Shown: piece after piece, positions 16,296-23,721 of the stretch
Layout: every line of letters begins with the position of its first letter
Position numbering within the stretch: the first letter of the stretch is position 1
The notes under the pieces: generated by a model
Databases searched by the model: none
What the model was told of the DNA's origin: nothing
Seen by the model: the letters and a program-made list of their open reading frames with translations, nothing else
Assembly: GCA_017550645.1 (NCBI GenBank)
Contig: JAFZOI010000016.1
Span: forward strand, 1-64,000
Origin: Oscillospiraceae bacterium
GTDB taxonomy: Bacteria; Bacillota; Clostridia; Oscillospirales; Oscillospiraceae
Direction: 5' to 3'
Length of the DNA stretch: 64,000 nt
Translations under genes and position numbers: made by a program

Positions 16296-18059
16296 GTGAA
16301 GAAGATCTTTGCGCTCGTGCTTGCAGTCGTCTTCGTGCTTGCTCTGTTCGCCGCCTGCGGCAATACCCCGTCTACGCCGTCGACGCCCGACACTCCGAGC
16401 AATCCGTCCACGCCTGATACGCCGAGCAACCCGAGCACTCCGGATACCCCGGACACCCCGGCTACTCCGGAAGGTCCCTTCGCGGTCGATGAGAAGGGCA
16501 TCGCCAAGGAGCCGTATGAGTGGCCCCTGCCCCTCACCGAAGACAACGACACCGTTCTGACGTACTGGTGGTCCACCTATTCCCCGCAGTACATCCCCGC
16601 GGACAAGGAATATCAGGACACCGATCTCCCGCAGGAGATCCTTAAGCGCACCGGCGTCAACGTCGAATGGCAGAACATCCCCAACGGCAGCCGTCAGGAA
16701 ATGTTCGGCGTCCTGCTCGCCTCCGACGACCTGTCAGACATGATGCACTACGCGACCGCGTACTATCCCGGCACCCCGCTGCAGATGGTCGAGGACGGCT
16801 ACTTCGTCAACGTCCTTGACTACAAGGATTGCATGCCCAACTACCTGTACCAGTCCAAGTGGAAGGATCCCTCCGACAAGGCGACCTATGAGTCCGTCTT
16901 CTATGAGGATGATCTCGTTCCCGTTATCTGGTCCCTCTGGAAAGAGCCCATCCAGACCGATACCGGCTGGGGCGTCCGCGCCGACATGCTTGCCAAGATC
17001 GGCAAGAAGCCTTCCGATCTGAACACCTGGGACGATTTCTATGAGGCCCTCAGAGGCATCAAGTCCGCCATCGACACCGTTGAGTTCCCGATGTGGATGA
17101 GCTCCATGATCGAGACCAACCACTACTGGCAGTTCAACTCCTTCGAGAACGTCTCCGTCATCACCACCATCGCCCTCCCGATCATCTATTATCGTGACGG
17201 CGAATTGGTCATGGGCTGCACCTCCGAAGGCGACAGGCAGTTCGCTGAGTTCATGAGCAAGCTCTTCGGTGAGAAGCTCGTCAACCCCGACTGGCAGACC
17301 TACTTCTTCGCCACCTTCACGGCTCAGACCTATGCCAACGAGACCTTCTATCAGGGCATTTCCCCGAACTACAAGGACACCAACGAGAAGACCGACGATC
17401 CGAACTGCGATTGGCAGCCTGTCCATAAGCCCCTCGTGACCGCCGATCAGGTCGTCCACGCCGGTACCGTCCGCAGCCGTACCTCCACCGGTAACATCTG
17501 CGTCGCCGCCAAGAACCACGACGTCGAGCTCTGCCTCAAGTGGATCGACTATCGCTTCGATCCCAACGGTTGGGAACTCTTCGCCTATGGTCCTGATGGC
17601 AAGGTCATCTACAAGGATGCCGACGGCGTCCGCCACAACACCGAGTGGGCGCTCAGCAAGCCCGACGGCATGGAGCTTGCCGCTCTGATGAGCGTCTACA
17701 CCACCTCTCGTCTCACCGAGTGCCTGCTGGCCGTCACCGACGCCCAGTATCTCGGCGAGAACGGCCACTTCGCCATGGAAGCCATCGAGTACTGGACCAA
17801 CTTCGACAAGGAGCACTATGACCGTGCCGGCGCGCTGCCCATGGGCGTCCGCCTGAGCACCGAGCAGTCTGAGGAAGTCGGAAAGTATCGTGCCGACCTC
17901 ATCACCTACGTCGCCGAGAAGTTCTCCGGCTTCGTGGATGGCTCCACCCCGCTGAGTGAGTGGGACAACTATCAGAAGACCCTTGATCAGATGGGCCGTC
18001 AGGAAGTCCTCAAGATCTACGCCGAGGCCGTTGAAGATTACAACGCCAAGCAGGGCTGA
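16296..18059 (+). CDS. Extracellular solute-binding lipoprotein, array member 4
   Basis: 587 residues from a GTG with AAAGGAG upstream. Lipobox LFAAC, then a linker built from a repeated nine-residue unit STPDTPSNP, then the common domain. It is closest to member 5: signal peptide and linker are almost the same at nucleotide level and most of the domain is shared, so the two are probably the youngest duplicates. Differences concentrate in short blocks, for example FATFTAQTYANETF against FGQAFSAHTYNSETF in member 5. Role: surface-anchored receptor for an ABC importer whose membrane parts are not in this window. Confidence 0.85.
   Translation: MKKIFALVLAVVFVLALFAACGNTPSTPSTPDTPSNPSTPDTPSNPSTPDTPDTPATPEGPFAVDEKGIAKEPYEWPLPLTEDNDTVLTYWWSTYSPQYIPADKEYQDTDLPQEILKRTGVNVEWQNIPNGSRQEMFGVLLASDDLSDMMHYATAYYPGTPLQMVEDGYFVNVLDYKDCMPNYLYQSKWKDPSDKATYESVFYEDDLVPVIWSLWKEPIQTDTGWGVRADMLAKIGKKPSDLNTWDDFYEALRGIKSAIDTVEFPMWMSSMIETNHYWQFNSFENVSVITTIALPIIYYRDGELVMGCTSEGDRQFAEFMSKLFGEKLVNPDWQTYFFATFTAQTYANETFYQGISPNYKDTNEKTDDPNCDWQPVHKPLVTADQVVHAGTVRSRTSTGNICVAAKNHDVELCLKWIDYRFDPNGWELFAYGPDGKVIYKDADGVRHNTEWALSKPDGMELAALMSVYTTSRLTECLLAVTDAQYLGENGHFAMEAIEYWTNFDKEHYDRAGALPMGVRLSTEQSEEVGKYRADLITYVAEKFSGFVDGSTPLSEWDNYQKTLDQMGRQEVLKIYAEAVEDYNAKQG
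16368..16487 (+). repeat. 27-bp in-frame repeats in the member 4 linker
   Basis: Codes for two copies of STPDTPSNP followed by STPDTPDTP between the lipobox cysteine and the binding domain. The related stretch in member 5 is 18387-18506. Repeat number and linker length differ among the five genes. Confidence 0.75.
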
Positions 18060-18076
18060 TAATTCGTCATCTTTCC

Positions 18077-18114
18077 GGAAAGGCGCAGTCACATGACTGC
18101 GCCTTTCCCTTTTT
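18077..18114 (+). terminator. First terminator after array member 4
   Basis: 14-bp stem GGAAAGGCGCAGTC / GACTGCGCCTTTCC with a short loop and T run. Confidence 0.85.
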
Positions 18115-18165
18115 AGTCCCTTCCCGCCCTTCAAGCCTCTTCCCGCTCCGGGAAGGGACTTTTTT
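18115..18165 (+). terminator. Second terminator after array member 4
   Basis: 12-bp arms AGTCCCTTCCCG / CGGGAAGGGACT separated by 22 nt and followed by TTTTT. A related hairpin follows member 5. Confidence 0.7.
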
Positions 18166-18189
18166 ATTTGCGTACGTTTTCAGCCGCTC

Positions 18190-18260
18190 CGGCACATTTT
18201 GTGCCAGAGTGGCAAATTGTTTAACTGCCTATTGATTAATATATTAAATAATTTTATAAT
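18190..18260 (+). promoter_or_regulatory. Operator and promoter of solute-binding gene 5
   Basis: Half-sites CGGCA (18190-18194), TGCCA (18202-18206) and TGGCA (18210-18214), spacing N7 and N3. Promoter TTGATT (18232-18237), 17 nt, TATAAT (18255-18260). Confidence 0.75.
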
Positions 18261-18271
18261 GCGATAGTTAA

Positions 18272-18290
18272 TTGCGAAAACATTTCGCAA
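18272..18290 (+). promoter_or_regulatory. Palindrome at the 5' end of the member 5 transcript
   Basis: 8-bp arms TTGCGAAA/TTTCGCAA with loop ACA. Relative to members 3 and 4, A has become G and the partner T has become C, so pairing is kept, which argues that the symmetry is functional. Confidence 0.7.
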
Positions 18291-18314
18291 CAATTTCGAA
18301 AGGAGATAAGACAA

Positions 18315-20081
18315 GTGAAGAAGATCCTCGCGCTCGTGCTTGCAGTCGTCTTCGTGCTTGCTCTGTTCGCCGCCTGCGGCAATACCCCGTCTACGCCGTC
18401 GACGCCCGACACTCCGAGCAATCCGTCCACGCCTGACACGCCGAGCAACCCCGACACTCCGGACACCCCGGATACCCCGGCTACTCCGGAAGGCCCCTTC
18501 GCCGTTGACGACAAGGGCATCTGCAAGGAGCCCTATGAGTGGCCCCTGCCCCTCACCGACGATGAAGAGACCGTTCTGACCTACTGGTGGTCCACCTATT
18601 CCCCGCAGTACATCCCCGCGGACAAGGAATACGGCGACACCGAGCTCCCGCAGGCCATCAAGGCAAAGACCGGAGTCAACGTTGAGTATCAGAACATCCC
18701 CAACGGCAGCCGTCAGGAAATGTTCGGCGTCCTGCTCGCCTCCGACGATCTGTCAGACATGATGCACTACGCGACCGCGTACTATCCCGGCACCCCGCTG
18801 CAGATGGTCGAGGACGGCTATTTCGTCAACGTCCTTGATTACAAGGATTGCATGCCCAACTACCTCTATCAGGCCAAGTGGCGCGATCCCAGCGACAAGG
18901 CCACCTACGAGTCCGTCTTCTATGAGGACGACCTCGTTCCCGTCATCTGGTCCATGTGGGCCGACCCCATCCAGACCGATACCGGCTGGGGCGTCCGCGC
19001 CGACATGCTCGCCAAGATCGGCAAGCAGCCTTCCGACCTGAAGACCTGGGACGACTTCTATGAGGCCCTCAAGGGCATCAAGTCCGCCATCGACTCCGTC
19101 GAGTTCCCGATGTGGATGAGCTCCATGATCGAGACCAACCACTACTGGCAGTTCAACTCCTTCGAGAACATCTCCGTCATCACCACCATCGCTCTCCCGG
19201 TCATATTCTACCGCGACGGCGAGCTGGTCATGGGCTGCACCTCCGAAGGCGACAGACAGTATGCCGAGTACATGAGCAAGCTCTTCTCCGAGAAGCTCGT
19301 CAACCCCGACTGGCAGGCTTACTTCTTCGGTCAGGCTTTCTCCGCTCACACCTATAACAGCGAGACCTTCTATCAGGGCATTTCCCCCACCTACAAGGAC
19401 ACCAACAAGCAGACCACCGACCCGAACTGCGATTGGCAGCCTGTCCAGAAGCCCCTCCAGACTGAGGACCAGGTCGTCCACGCCGGTACCGTCCGCAGCC
19501 GTACCGCCACCGGCAACATCTGCGTCGCCGCCAAGAACCACGACGTCGAGCTCTGCCTCAAGTGGTGCGACTTCCGCTTCGCCCCCAACGGCTGGGAGCT
19601 CTTCGCCTACGGTCCCGAGGGTCTCGTCGTTGAGAAGGACGCCGACGGCGTCCGCCACAACACCGAGTGGGCCCTCAGCAAGCCCGACGGAATGGAGCTT
19701 TCCGCTCTCATGAGCCTTTACACCGCTTCCCGCCTTGTCGAGGCCCTTATGTGCGTCGAGGATTCCCAGTACCTCAATGAGGATGGCCACTTCGCCATGG
19801 AAGCCATCGAGTTCTGGACCAACTTCGACAAGGAGCACTATGACCGTGCCGGCGCTCTGCCTCTCGGCGTCCGCCTGAGCACCGAGCAGTCCGAGGAAGT
19901 CGGCAAGTATCGCGCCGACCTCATCACCTACGTCGCCGAGCAGTTCGCCGGCTTCGTGGACGGCTCCAACCCGATGAGCAACTGGGATAACTACCAGAAG
20001 ACCCTTGATCAGATGGGCCGTCAGGAAGTCCTGGCCATCTATCAGGAAGCCATCGACGATTACAACGCCAAGCAGGGCTGA
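18315..20081 (+). CDS. Extracellular solute-binding lipoprotein, array member 5
   Basis: 588 residues, GTG start with AAAGGAG upstream. Lipobox LFAAC, STPDTPSNP-type linker, then the shared domain with TYWWSTYSPQYIPADKEYGD, FNSFENISVITTIALP and DRAGALPLGVRLSTEQSEEV, ending in the GRQEVLAIYQEAIDDY helix. It is the last member and the sister of member 4. Two terminators follow, so it is not cotranscribed with the zinc-ribbon gene. The family suggests a carbohydrate receptor; no enzyme gene for glycan breakdown lies next to the array to narrow the ligand. Confidence 0.85.
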   Translation: MKKILALVLAVVFVLALFAACGNTPSTPSTPDTPSNPSTPDTPSNPDTPDTPDTPATPEGPFAVDDKGICKEPYEWPLPLTDDEETVLTYWWSTYSPQYIPADKEYGDTELPQAIKAKTGVNVEYQNIPNGSRQEMFGVLLASDDLSDMMHYATAYYPGTPLQMVEDGYFVNVLDYKDCMPNYLYQAKWRDPSDKATYESVFYEDDLVPVIWSMWADPIQTDTGWGVRADMLAKIGKQPSDLKTWDDFYEALKGIKSAIDSVEFPMWMSSMIETNHYWQFNSFENISVITTIALPVIFYRDGELVMGCTSEGDRQYAEYMSKLFSEKLVNPDWQAYFFGQAFSAHTYNSETFYQGISPTYKDTNKQTTDPNCDWQPVQKPLQTEDQVVHAGTVRSRTATGNICVAAKNHDVELCLKWCDFRFAPNGWELFAYGPEGLVVEKDADGVRHNTEWALSKPDGMELSALMSLYTASRLVEALMCVEDSQYLNEDGHFAMEAIEFWTNFDKEHYDRAGALPLGVRLSTEQSEEVGKYRADLITYVAEQFAGFVDGSNPMSNWDNYQKTLDQMGRQEVLAIYQEAIDDYNAKQG

Positions 20082-20105
20082 TAGCCCCCGTCTTCTTTCC
20101 GAACA

Positions 20106-20176
20106 GAAAGGCGCGATGAATTATCATCGCGCCTTTCCTCTTTTAGCCCCTTTCCCGCCCCGGGAAGGGACTTTTT
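20106..20176 (+). terminator. Tandem terminators after array member 5
   Basis: First stem GAAAGGCGCGATGA / TCATCGCGCCTTTC (20106-20137) with T run; second hairpin CCCTTTCCCG / CGGGAAGGG (20148-20169) followed by CTTTTT. Confidence 0.83.
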
Positions 20177-20179
20177 CTC

Positions 20180-20208
20180 TTGCGGGAACGGTCGGGCGAA
20201 GCTATACT
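20180..20208 (+). promoter_or_regulatory. Sigma-A promoter of the zinc-ribbon/TPM operon
   Basis: TTGCGG (20180-20185), 17 nt, TATACT (20203-20208), 35 nt before the start codon. Confidence 0.65.
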
Positions 20209-20242
20209 GTAATAGATATAATGAGCGAAAGGGGGCCTCTTT

Positions 20243-21313
20243 ATGGGCGCCGTTCATGAGCATGAATGCCCTTCCTGCGGAGCCGCGATGAGATTCAGTC
20301 CCGCCTCGGGGCTGCTCGTCTGCGACTACTGCGGGAAGACGATACAGATAGAGCCCGAGCGCAGGTCCGAATTCAACGGCTTTGACTTCGAGCACCTCAG
20401 CAGCCACGCCTACGATCCCTCGTCCGAATCGCTCCCCATCTATAACTGCGTCTCCTGCGGGGCCGAGATCATCGCCGCGAGCGAGCAGATCTCGCTTACG
20501 TGCCCGTACTGCAGGAACAATATCGTTCTGACCGACAAGGTCTCCGGAGGGCTGAGGCCGGACGGCGTCATCCCCTTCCGCATCGCGCCAGAAGCGCTGC
20601 CCGAAGCGCTGCAGAGTTTTTACAAGGGCAAGGTCCTTCTGCCGAAAAATTTCTTCTCCGAGAGCTCGGTCGGCAAGGTCACGGGCGTTTACGTCCCCTT
20701 CTGGGTCTTCAGCGGGCGGCTCTTCGGCAGCCTGACCTTCTACGGCGAAAAAGGCGGAAAATCGCACAGGTCCGGCGACTACATCATCACCGATACGAAT
20801 ATCTACGACCTCAAGCGCGACGTATCCGTCGGCTTTGAGGGGCTCCCCGTCGACGCCAGCGGCAAGATCGACGACGCGCTGATGGACTCGATGGAGCCGT
20901 TCGATCTGACGGACGTACGTCCCTTCGATGCGCGCTACCTCGCGGGCTTCGTGGCGGACCGCTTCGACGTCCCCAAGGAGGACATGGCGGCCCGAGCGGA
21001 GGCGCGTATGCGCAAGACGGCGGACGACTACCTCGACGCCCATGCCGGGCCCGGCTACGCCGCCGTCCGGCGCACGGGCGGGAAGCTGACCGCCGACCTG
21101 CAGGCCAAGTACCTGCTCTTCCCCGTCTATCTCTTCGATATCGCCCACCGCGGCAATACCTATAAGTTCGCCGTCAACGGGCAGACCGGCAAGGTCGTCG
21201 GCTCGCTGCCGACGGACAAGGGCGTCGCGCGAAAGCGCTTCCTCGTGCGGGCGGCGGCCGTCCTCGGCGTCGTGCTCGTCATAGCGCTCGTCCGCTATCT
21301 TCTGGGGAGGTGA
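20243..21313 (+). CDS. Zinc-ribbon membrane protein of unknown function
   Basis: 356 residues. Two CxxC...CxxC zinc ribbons: CPSCGAAM with CDYCGK at the N terminus (about residues 9-36), and CVSCGAE with CPYCRNN (about residues 73-97). A soluble middle region with PFWVFSG (VPFWVF-type segment) follows, and one transmembrane helix lies at the very C terminus (about residues 335-352). This matches the TFIIB-type zinc-ribbon proteins often found next to TPM-domain genes; function is not established. The gene directly after it is a TPM protein whose ribosome site overlaps this gene's end, so they probably act together at the membrane. Confidence 0.75.
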   Translation: MGAVHEHECPSCGAAMRFSPASGLLVCDYCGKTIQIEPERRSEFNGFDFEHLSSHAYDPSSESLPIYNCVSCGAEIIAASEQISLTCPYCRNNIVLTDKVSGGLRPDGVIPFRIAPEALPEALQSFYKGKVLLPKNFFSESSVGKVTGVYVPFWVFSGRLFGSLTFYGEKGGKSHRSGDYIITDTNIYDLKRDVSVGFEGLPVDASGKIDDALMDSMEPFDLTDVRPFDARYLAGFVADRFDVPKEDMAARAEARMRKTADDYLDAHAGPGYAAVRRTGGKLTADLQAKYLLFPVYLFDIAHRGNTYKFAVNGQTGKVVGSLPTDKGVARKRFLVRAAAVLGVVLVIALVRYLLGR

Positions 21314-21318
21314 GCGCC

Positions 21319-23103
21319 ATGAAAAGGATCGCAGCCGCCGCGCTGCTCGCGCTCTTCATTCTCTGCCTGCTCGCGCCCTGCGCGTCTGCCGAAGGCGACT
21401 GGAGCGAGGATTACTACCGCGCCGTCGACCTCACGGGCGAGCTCTCCGACACGGAGGGGGTAAGTCTCGACGAGGACTGCATCGCATTTATAAAGGAGTT
21501 CGGCGTCGACCTCACCATGCTCACGGTCGACAGCTCGCACCGCGAAGGACGCAGCCTCGAGGACATAGCGGGATCTCTGTATGAATACTGCGGCTTCGGC
21601 GTCGGCGAGACGCACGACGGCTACATGATGGTCTACGACGCCGACACGGAGGAGTATGCGCTCGTCTGCTTCGGCGATGCGGAGATCTCCGGCGTGGACC
21701 TCAAGTTCGTCCGGCATACCGCGACCGGCTTCCGCGAGGAATACGGCGTATTCGGCGTCATGTACGGCACGTTCAAGGCTCTCTCGGAGCGCCTCAGGGC
21801 CGCGCCCGACCCCGGCGGCGTCGCGCGCGTCGGCGAGGGCGGGGACCTGCCCACGTGGTACCCTATCGACGTCGCATCTTTTGAGCCGTATCACGACTCC
21901 GACGCGCCGCGCGTCAGGGACGACGCGGACATCTTTTCCGACGAGGACGAGGACTATCTGACCAGGCTGCTGCTCGAGGTGCGCGAGGATACCGGAAAGG
22001 ACGTCGTCGTCTATACGGACATGTCCGACTACGGCCTCGGCCACGACGTCTGCTCGGCGGACTACTTTGAATTCAACGGCTACGGGACCGGCGAACAGCG
22101 CGAGGGCTTCTGCCTCTATATCTGCATGGACCCGGATGATCGCGGCTGGTGGACGGCCGTCCACGGGCTCGATTCGCGCGCGCTTTATACGGAGGAATAC
22201 GCCAACGAGATCGACGACGAGCTCTACGGCTTCATGGCAGGCGGCGACTACTCTTACGGCGTCATGGACTGGGCGGACAACATCCGCACGCTCTGCCTCA
22301 AGGGCATCCCCTTCGCTCCGGAATGGTATCCCGACAGGGGCTACGTCAGAACGCACGACCCCTACGCCTCCCGCGTCGTCGACGAGGCTGGAGTCCTCAC
22401 AGCGTCGGAGCTCGCCGCGCTCGAGGAGAAGGCCTCCGCCCTCTCGGATAAGCTCGGCGTTGACGTCGTCGTGCTCCTATGCGGCAATTCCTACGGCATG
22501 ACCCGCCCGCAGTACGCCGACGCATTTTATAACTACAACGGCTACGGCCTCGGAGAGGACTATGACGGCGTCCTGCTGGCTATGTACAGATATTCCGGCA
22601 GCGCGCTCATAAACGAGTACGGCGCGGGGCTCAAGCATCTGACGAGCGTCAACTTCGACCGGCTCACCTCGCGCTGCGAAAGCAAGCTCGGGCGCGGAGA
22701 CGCCTACGCGGCCGCCGACGAATGGCTCGACCTCGTCGGCAGGATGGAGCGCACGGGCCGCGTCCCGAGGACGGCCGGTTCGTGGTGCGGCACGGGCGTG
22801 TTCGGCGCCCTCCTCGGCTGCATCTTCGGCGCGGTCGACCGCAAGGTCGCGAAGGCCCGCATGAAGACCCCCGCCGTCAGCACAAACGCCAACGCCTATC
22901 TCATCCCCGCCGCCATATCTATCATGAGCCTCGGCGACGTGTTCGTAAAGACGACGAGCTCCTCGCAGTATTCCCCGATACGCACGGATTCGGGCGGGAG
23001 CGGACGAAGCTCCGGCGGCGGCTCCTCGCATTCGAGCTCCTATTCGCATTCATACTCGAGCTCCTCCGGCAGCTCCTATTCCGGCTCCGGAAGAAGATTT
23101 TAA
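21319..23103 (+). CDS. Secreted/membrane protein with three TPM-like modules
   Basis: 594 residues from ATG 21319, 8 nt after GGGGAGG. Sec signal peptide ending near CASAEG. I see three TPM/YgcG-like modules in a row: residues about 30-150 (VDLTGELSDTEG...DCIAFIKEFGVDLTML), about 195-330 (RVRDDADIFSDEDEDYL...GKDVVVYTD, with FNGYG) and about 350-480 (RVVDEAGVLTASELAALEEK...GVDVVVLL, with YNGYG). A transmembrane segment around residue 490 and a Ser/Gly-rich tail ending SGSGRRF follow. The family usually has one TPM module; its biochemical role is unsettled. Cotranscribed with the zinc-ribbon gene. Confidence 0.75.
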   Translation: MKRIAAAALLALFILCLLAPCASAEGDWSEDYYRAVDLTGELSDTEGVSLDEDCIAFIKEFGVDLTMLTVDSSHREGRSLEDIAGSLYEYCGFGVGETHDGYMMVYDADTEEYALVCFGDAEISGVDLKFVRHTATGFREEYGVFGVMYGTFKALSERLRAAPDPGGVARVGEGGDLPTWYPIDVASFEPYHDSDAPRVRDDADIFSDEDEDYLTRLLLEVREDTGKDVVVYTDMSDYGLGHDVCSADYFEFNGYGTGEQREGFCLYICMDPDDRGWWTAVHGLDSRALYTEEYANEIDDELYGFMAGGDYSYGVMDWADNIRTLCLKGIPFAPEWYPDRGYVRTHDPYASRVVDEAGVLTASELAALEEKASALSDKLGVDVVVLLCGNSYGMTRPQYADAFYNYNGYGLGEDYDGVLLAMYRYSGSALINEYGAGLKHLTSVNFDRLTSRCESKLGRGDAYAAADEWLDLVGRMERTGRVPRTAGSWCGTGVFGALLGCIFGAVDRKVAKARMKTPAVSTNANAYLIPAAISIMSLGDVFVKTTSSSQYSPIRTDSGGSGRSSGGGSSHSSSYSHSYSSSSGSSYSGSGRRF

Positions 23104-23108
23104 ACCGT

Positions 23109-23152
23109 CAAAAAAGCCGGGGCCTCCCCTTTTCGGGAGGCCCCGCTTTTTT
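23109..23152. terminator. Bidirectional intrinsic terminator
   Basis: Stem GGGGCCTCCC / GGGAGGCCCC flanked by AAAAAAGC and GCTTTTTT, between the convergent TPM and SASP genes. Confidence 0.88.
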
Positions 23153-23187
23153 CGGCTCGAATACCATGAGCCGCGCCTTACGGACAG

Positions 23188-23382
23188 TTACTTAATGGTC
23201 TTCTCGTAGGAGTCGATCATTTTCTTGACCATCTGGCCGCCGACGGAGCCGGCCTGCCTGCTGGTAAGATCGCCGTTGTAGCCCTTCTTGAGGGAAACGC
23301 CGACCTCGTTGGCAGCCTCCATCTTGAAGCGCTCCATGGCCTCGCGGGATTCGGGATTCATGATGCTGTTGTTGCTGGACAT
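23188..23382 (-). CDS. Alpha/beta-type small acid-soluble spore protein
   Basis: 64 residues. EVGVSLKKGYNGDLTSRQAGSVGGQMVKKMI contains the family hallmarks: the GPR protease region EVG.SL and the DNA-binding GDLTSRQAGSVGG.MVK. It coats and protects DNA in the dormant spore. AAGGGGAAAG ribosome site upstream. A sigma-G-like promoter lies 44-72 nt before the start codon, and a small CGGGC/GCCCG hairpin sits in the leader. It shows that the organism is a spore former. Confidence 0.93.
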   Translation of the reverse strand: MSSNNSIMNPESREAMERFKMEAANEVGVSLKKGYNGDLTSRQAGSVGGQMVKKMIDSYEKTIK

Positions 23383-23425
23383 TTTTCTTTCCCCTTCACT
23401 TAACTTCGGGCTTTTTGCCCGTCGC

Positions 23426-23454
23426 TATTATGGCTCCTTAAGGCCCGCTTATCC
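23426..23454 (-). promoter_or_regulatory. Sigma-G-type forespore promoter of the SASP gene
   Basis: On the minus strand GGATA (23454-23450), 17 nt, CATAATA (23432-23426), matching the sigma-G consensus GNATR-N17/18-CATNNTA. Confidence 0.75.
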
Positions 23455-23580
23455 CGCGTAAATTTTCGCAGTATTTGCTTTTTCAGGCAAAAACACGCCC
23501 GCCGCGCCTTTGTTATATCTTTTTTTGACCCGTTTTGCGCATTTTGTTCATTATTTGTTCATTTTCTCCCGTCTTCGCCC

Positions 23581-23609
23581 TTGTTGTGCGGTCCTTTATA
23601 TAGTATAAT
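23581..23609 (+). promoter_or_regulatory. Sigma-A promoter of the MFS/hydrolase operon
   Basis: TTGTTG (23581-23586), 17 nt, TATAAT (23604-23609). Expected start at about 23616. The stretch between the SASP promoter and this one (23455-23580) shows nothing else recognisable. Confidence 0.7.
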
Positions 23610-23615
23610 GAGCAT

Positions 23616-23708
23616 ATGGAGCGCATAAAAACCGTCATTATTCCGCGGCGATATGCGCTTTTTTTGAAGTCTTCGCCGCGCCGGGCGTCGACGGATCAAT
23701 ACATTTGA
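23616..23708 (+). promoter_or_regulatory. Leader with exclusive hairpins and a small ORF upstream of the MFS gene
   Basis: AGCGCATA (23620-23627) pairs with TATGCGCT (23652-23659), followed by a T run to 23665: a terminator-like fold with a long 24-nt loop. Inside that loop CGCGGCGA (23644-23651) pairs perfectly with TCGCCGCG (23673-23680), which would prevent the first fold. An ATG at 23616, practically at the transcription start, opens a 30-codon frame ending at 23708. Attenuation is inferred; no known riboswitch class was recognised. Confidence 0.5.
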
Positions 23709-23721
23709 ATGGAGGACCTGC

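Noticed and set aside
16368-16487. Short regularly spaced repeats resembling a CRISPR or VNTR
   Set aside because: They lie in frame within a lipoprotein linker and encode a Pro/Thr repeat; there are no unique spacers and no cas genes.
16734-18134. Long minus-strand open frames (up to 466 codons) opposite the solute-binding genes
   Set aside because: They mirror the strongly biased codons of the plus-strand genes, have no ribosome site and run through terminators and promoters.
10414-20081. The five paralogues as one polycistronic operon
   Set aside because: Each intergenic gap holds a strong terminator followed by a good sigma-A promoter.
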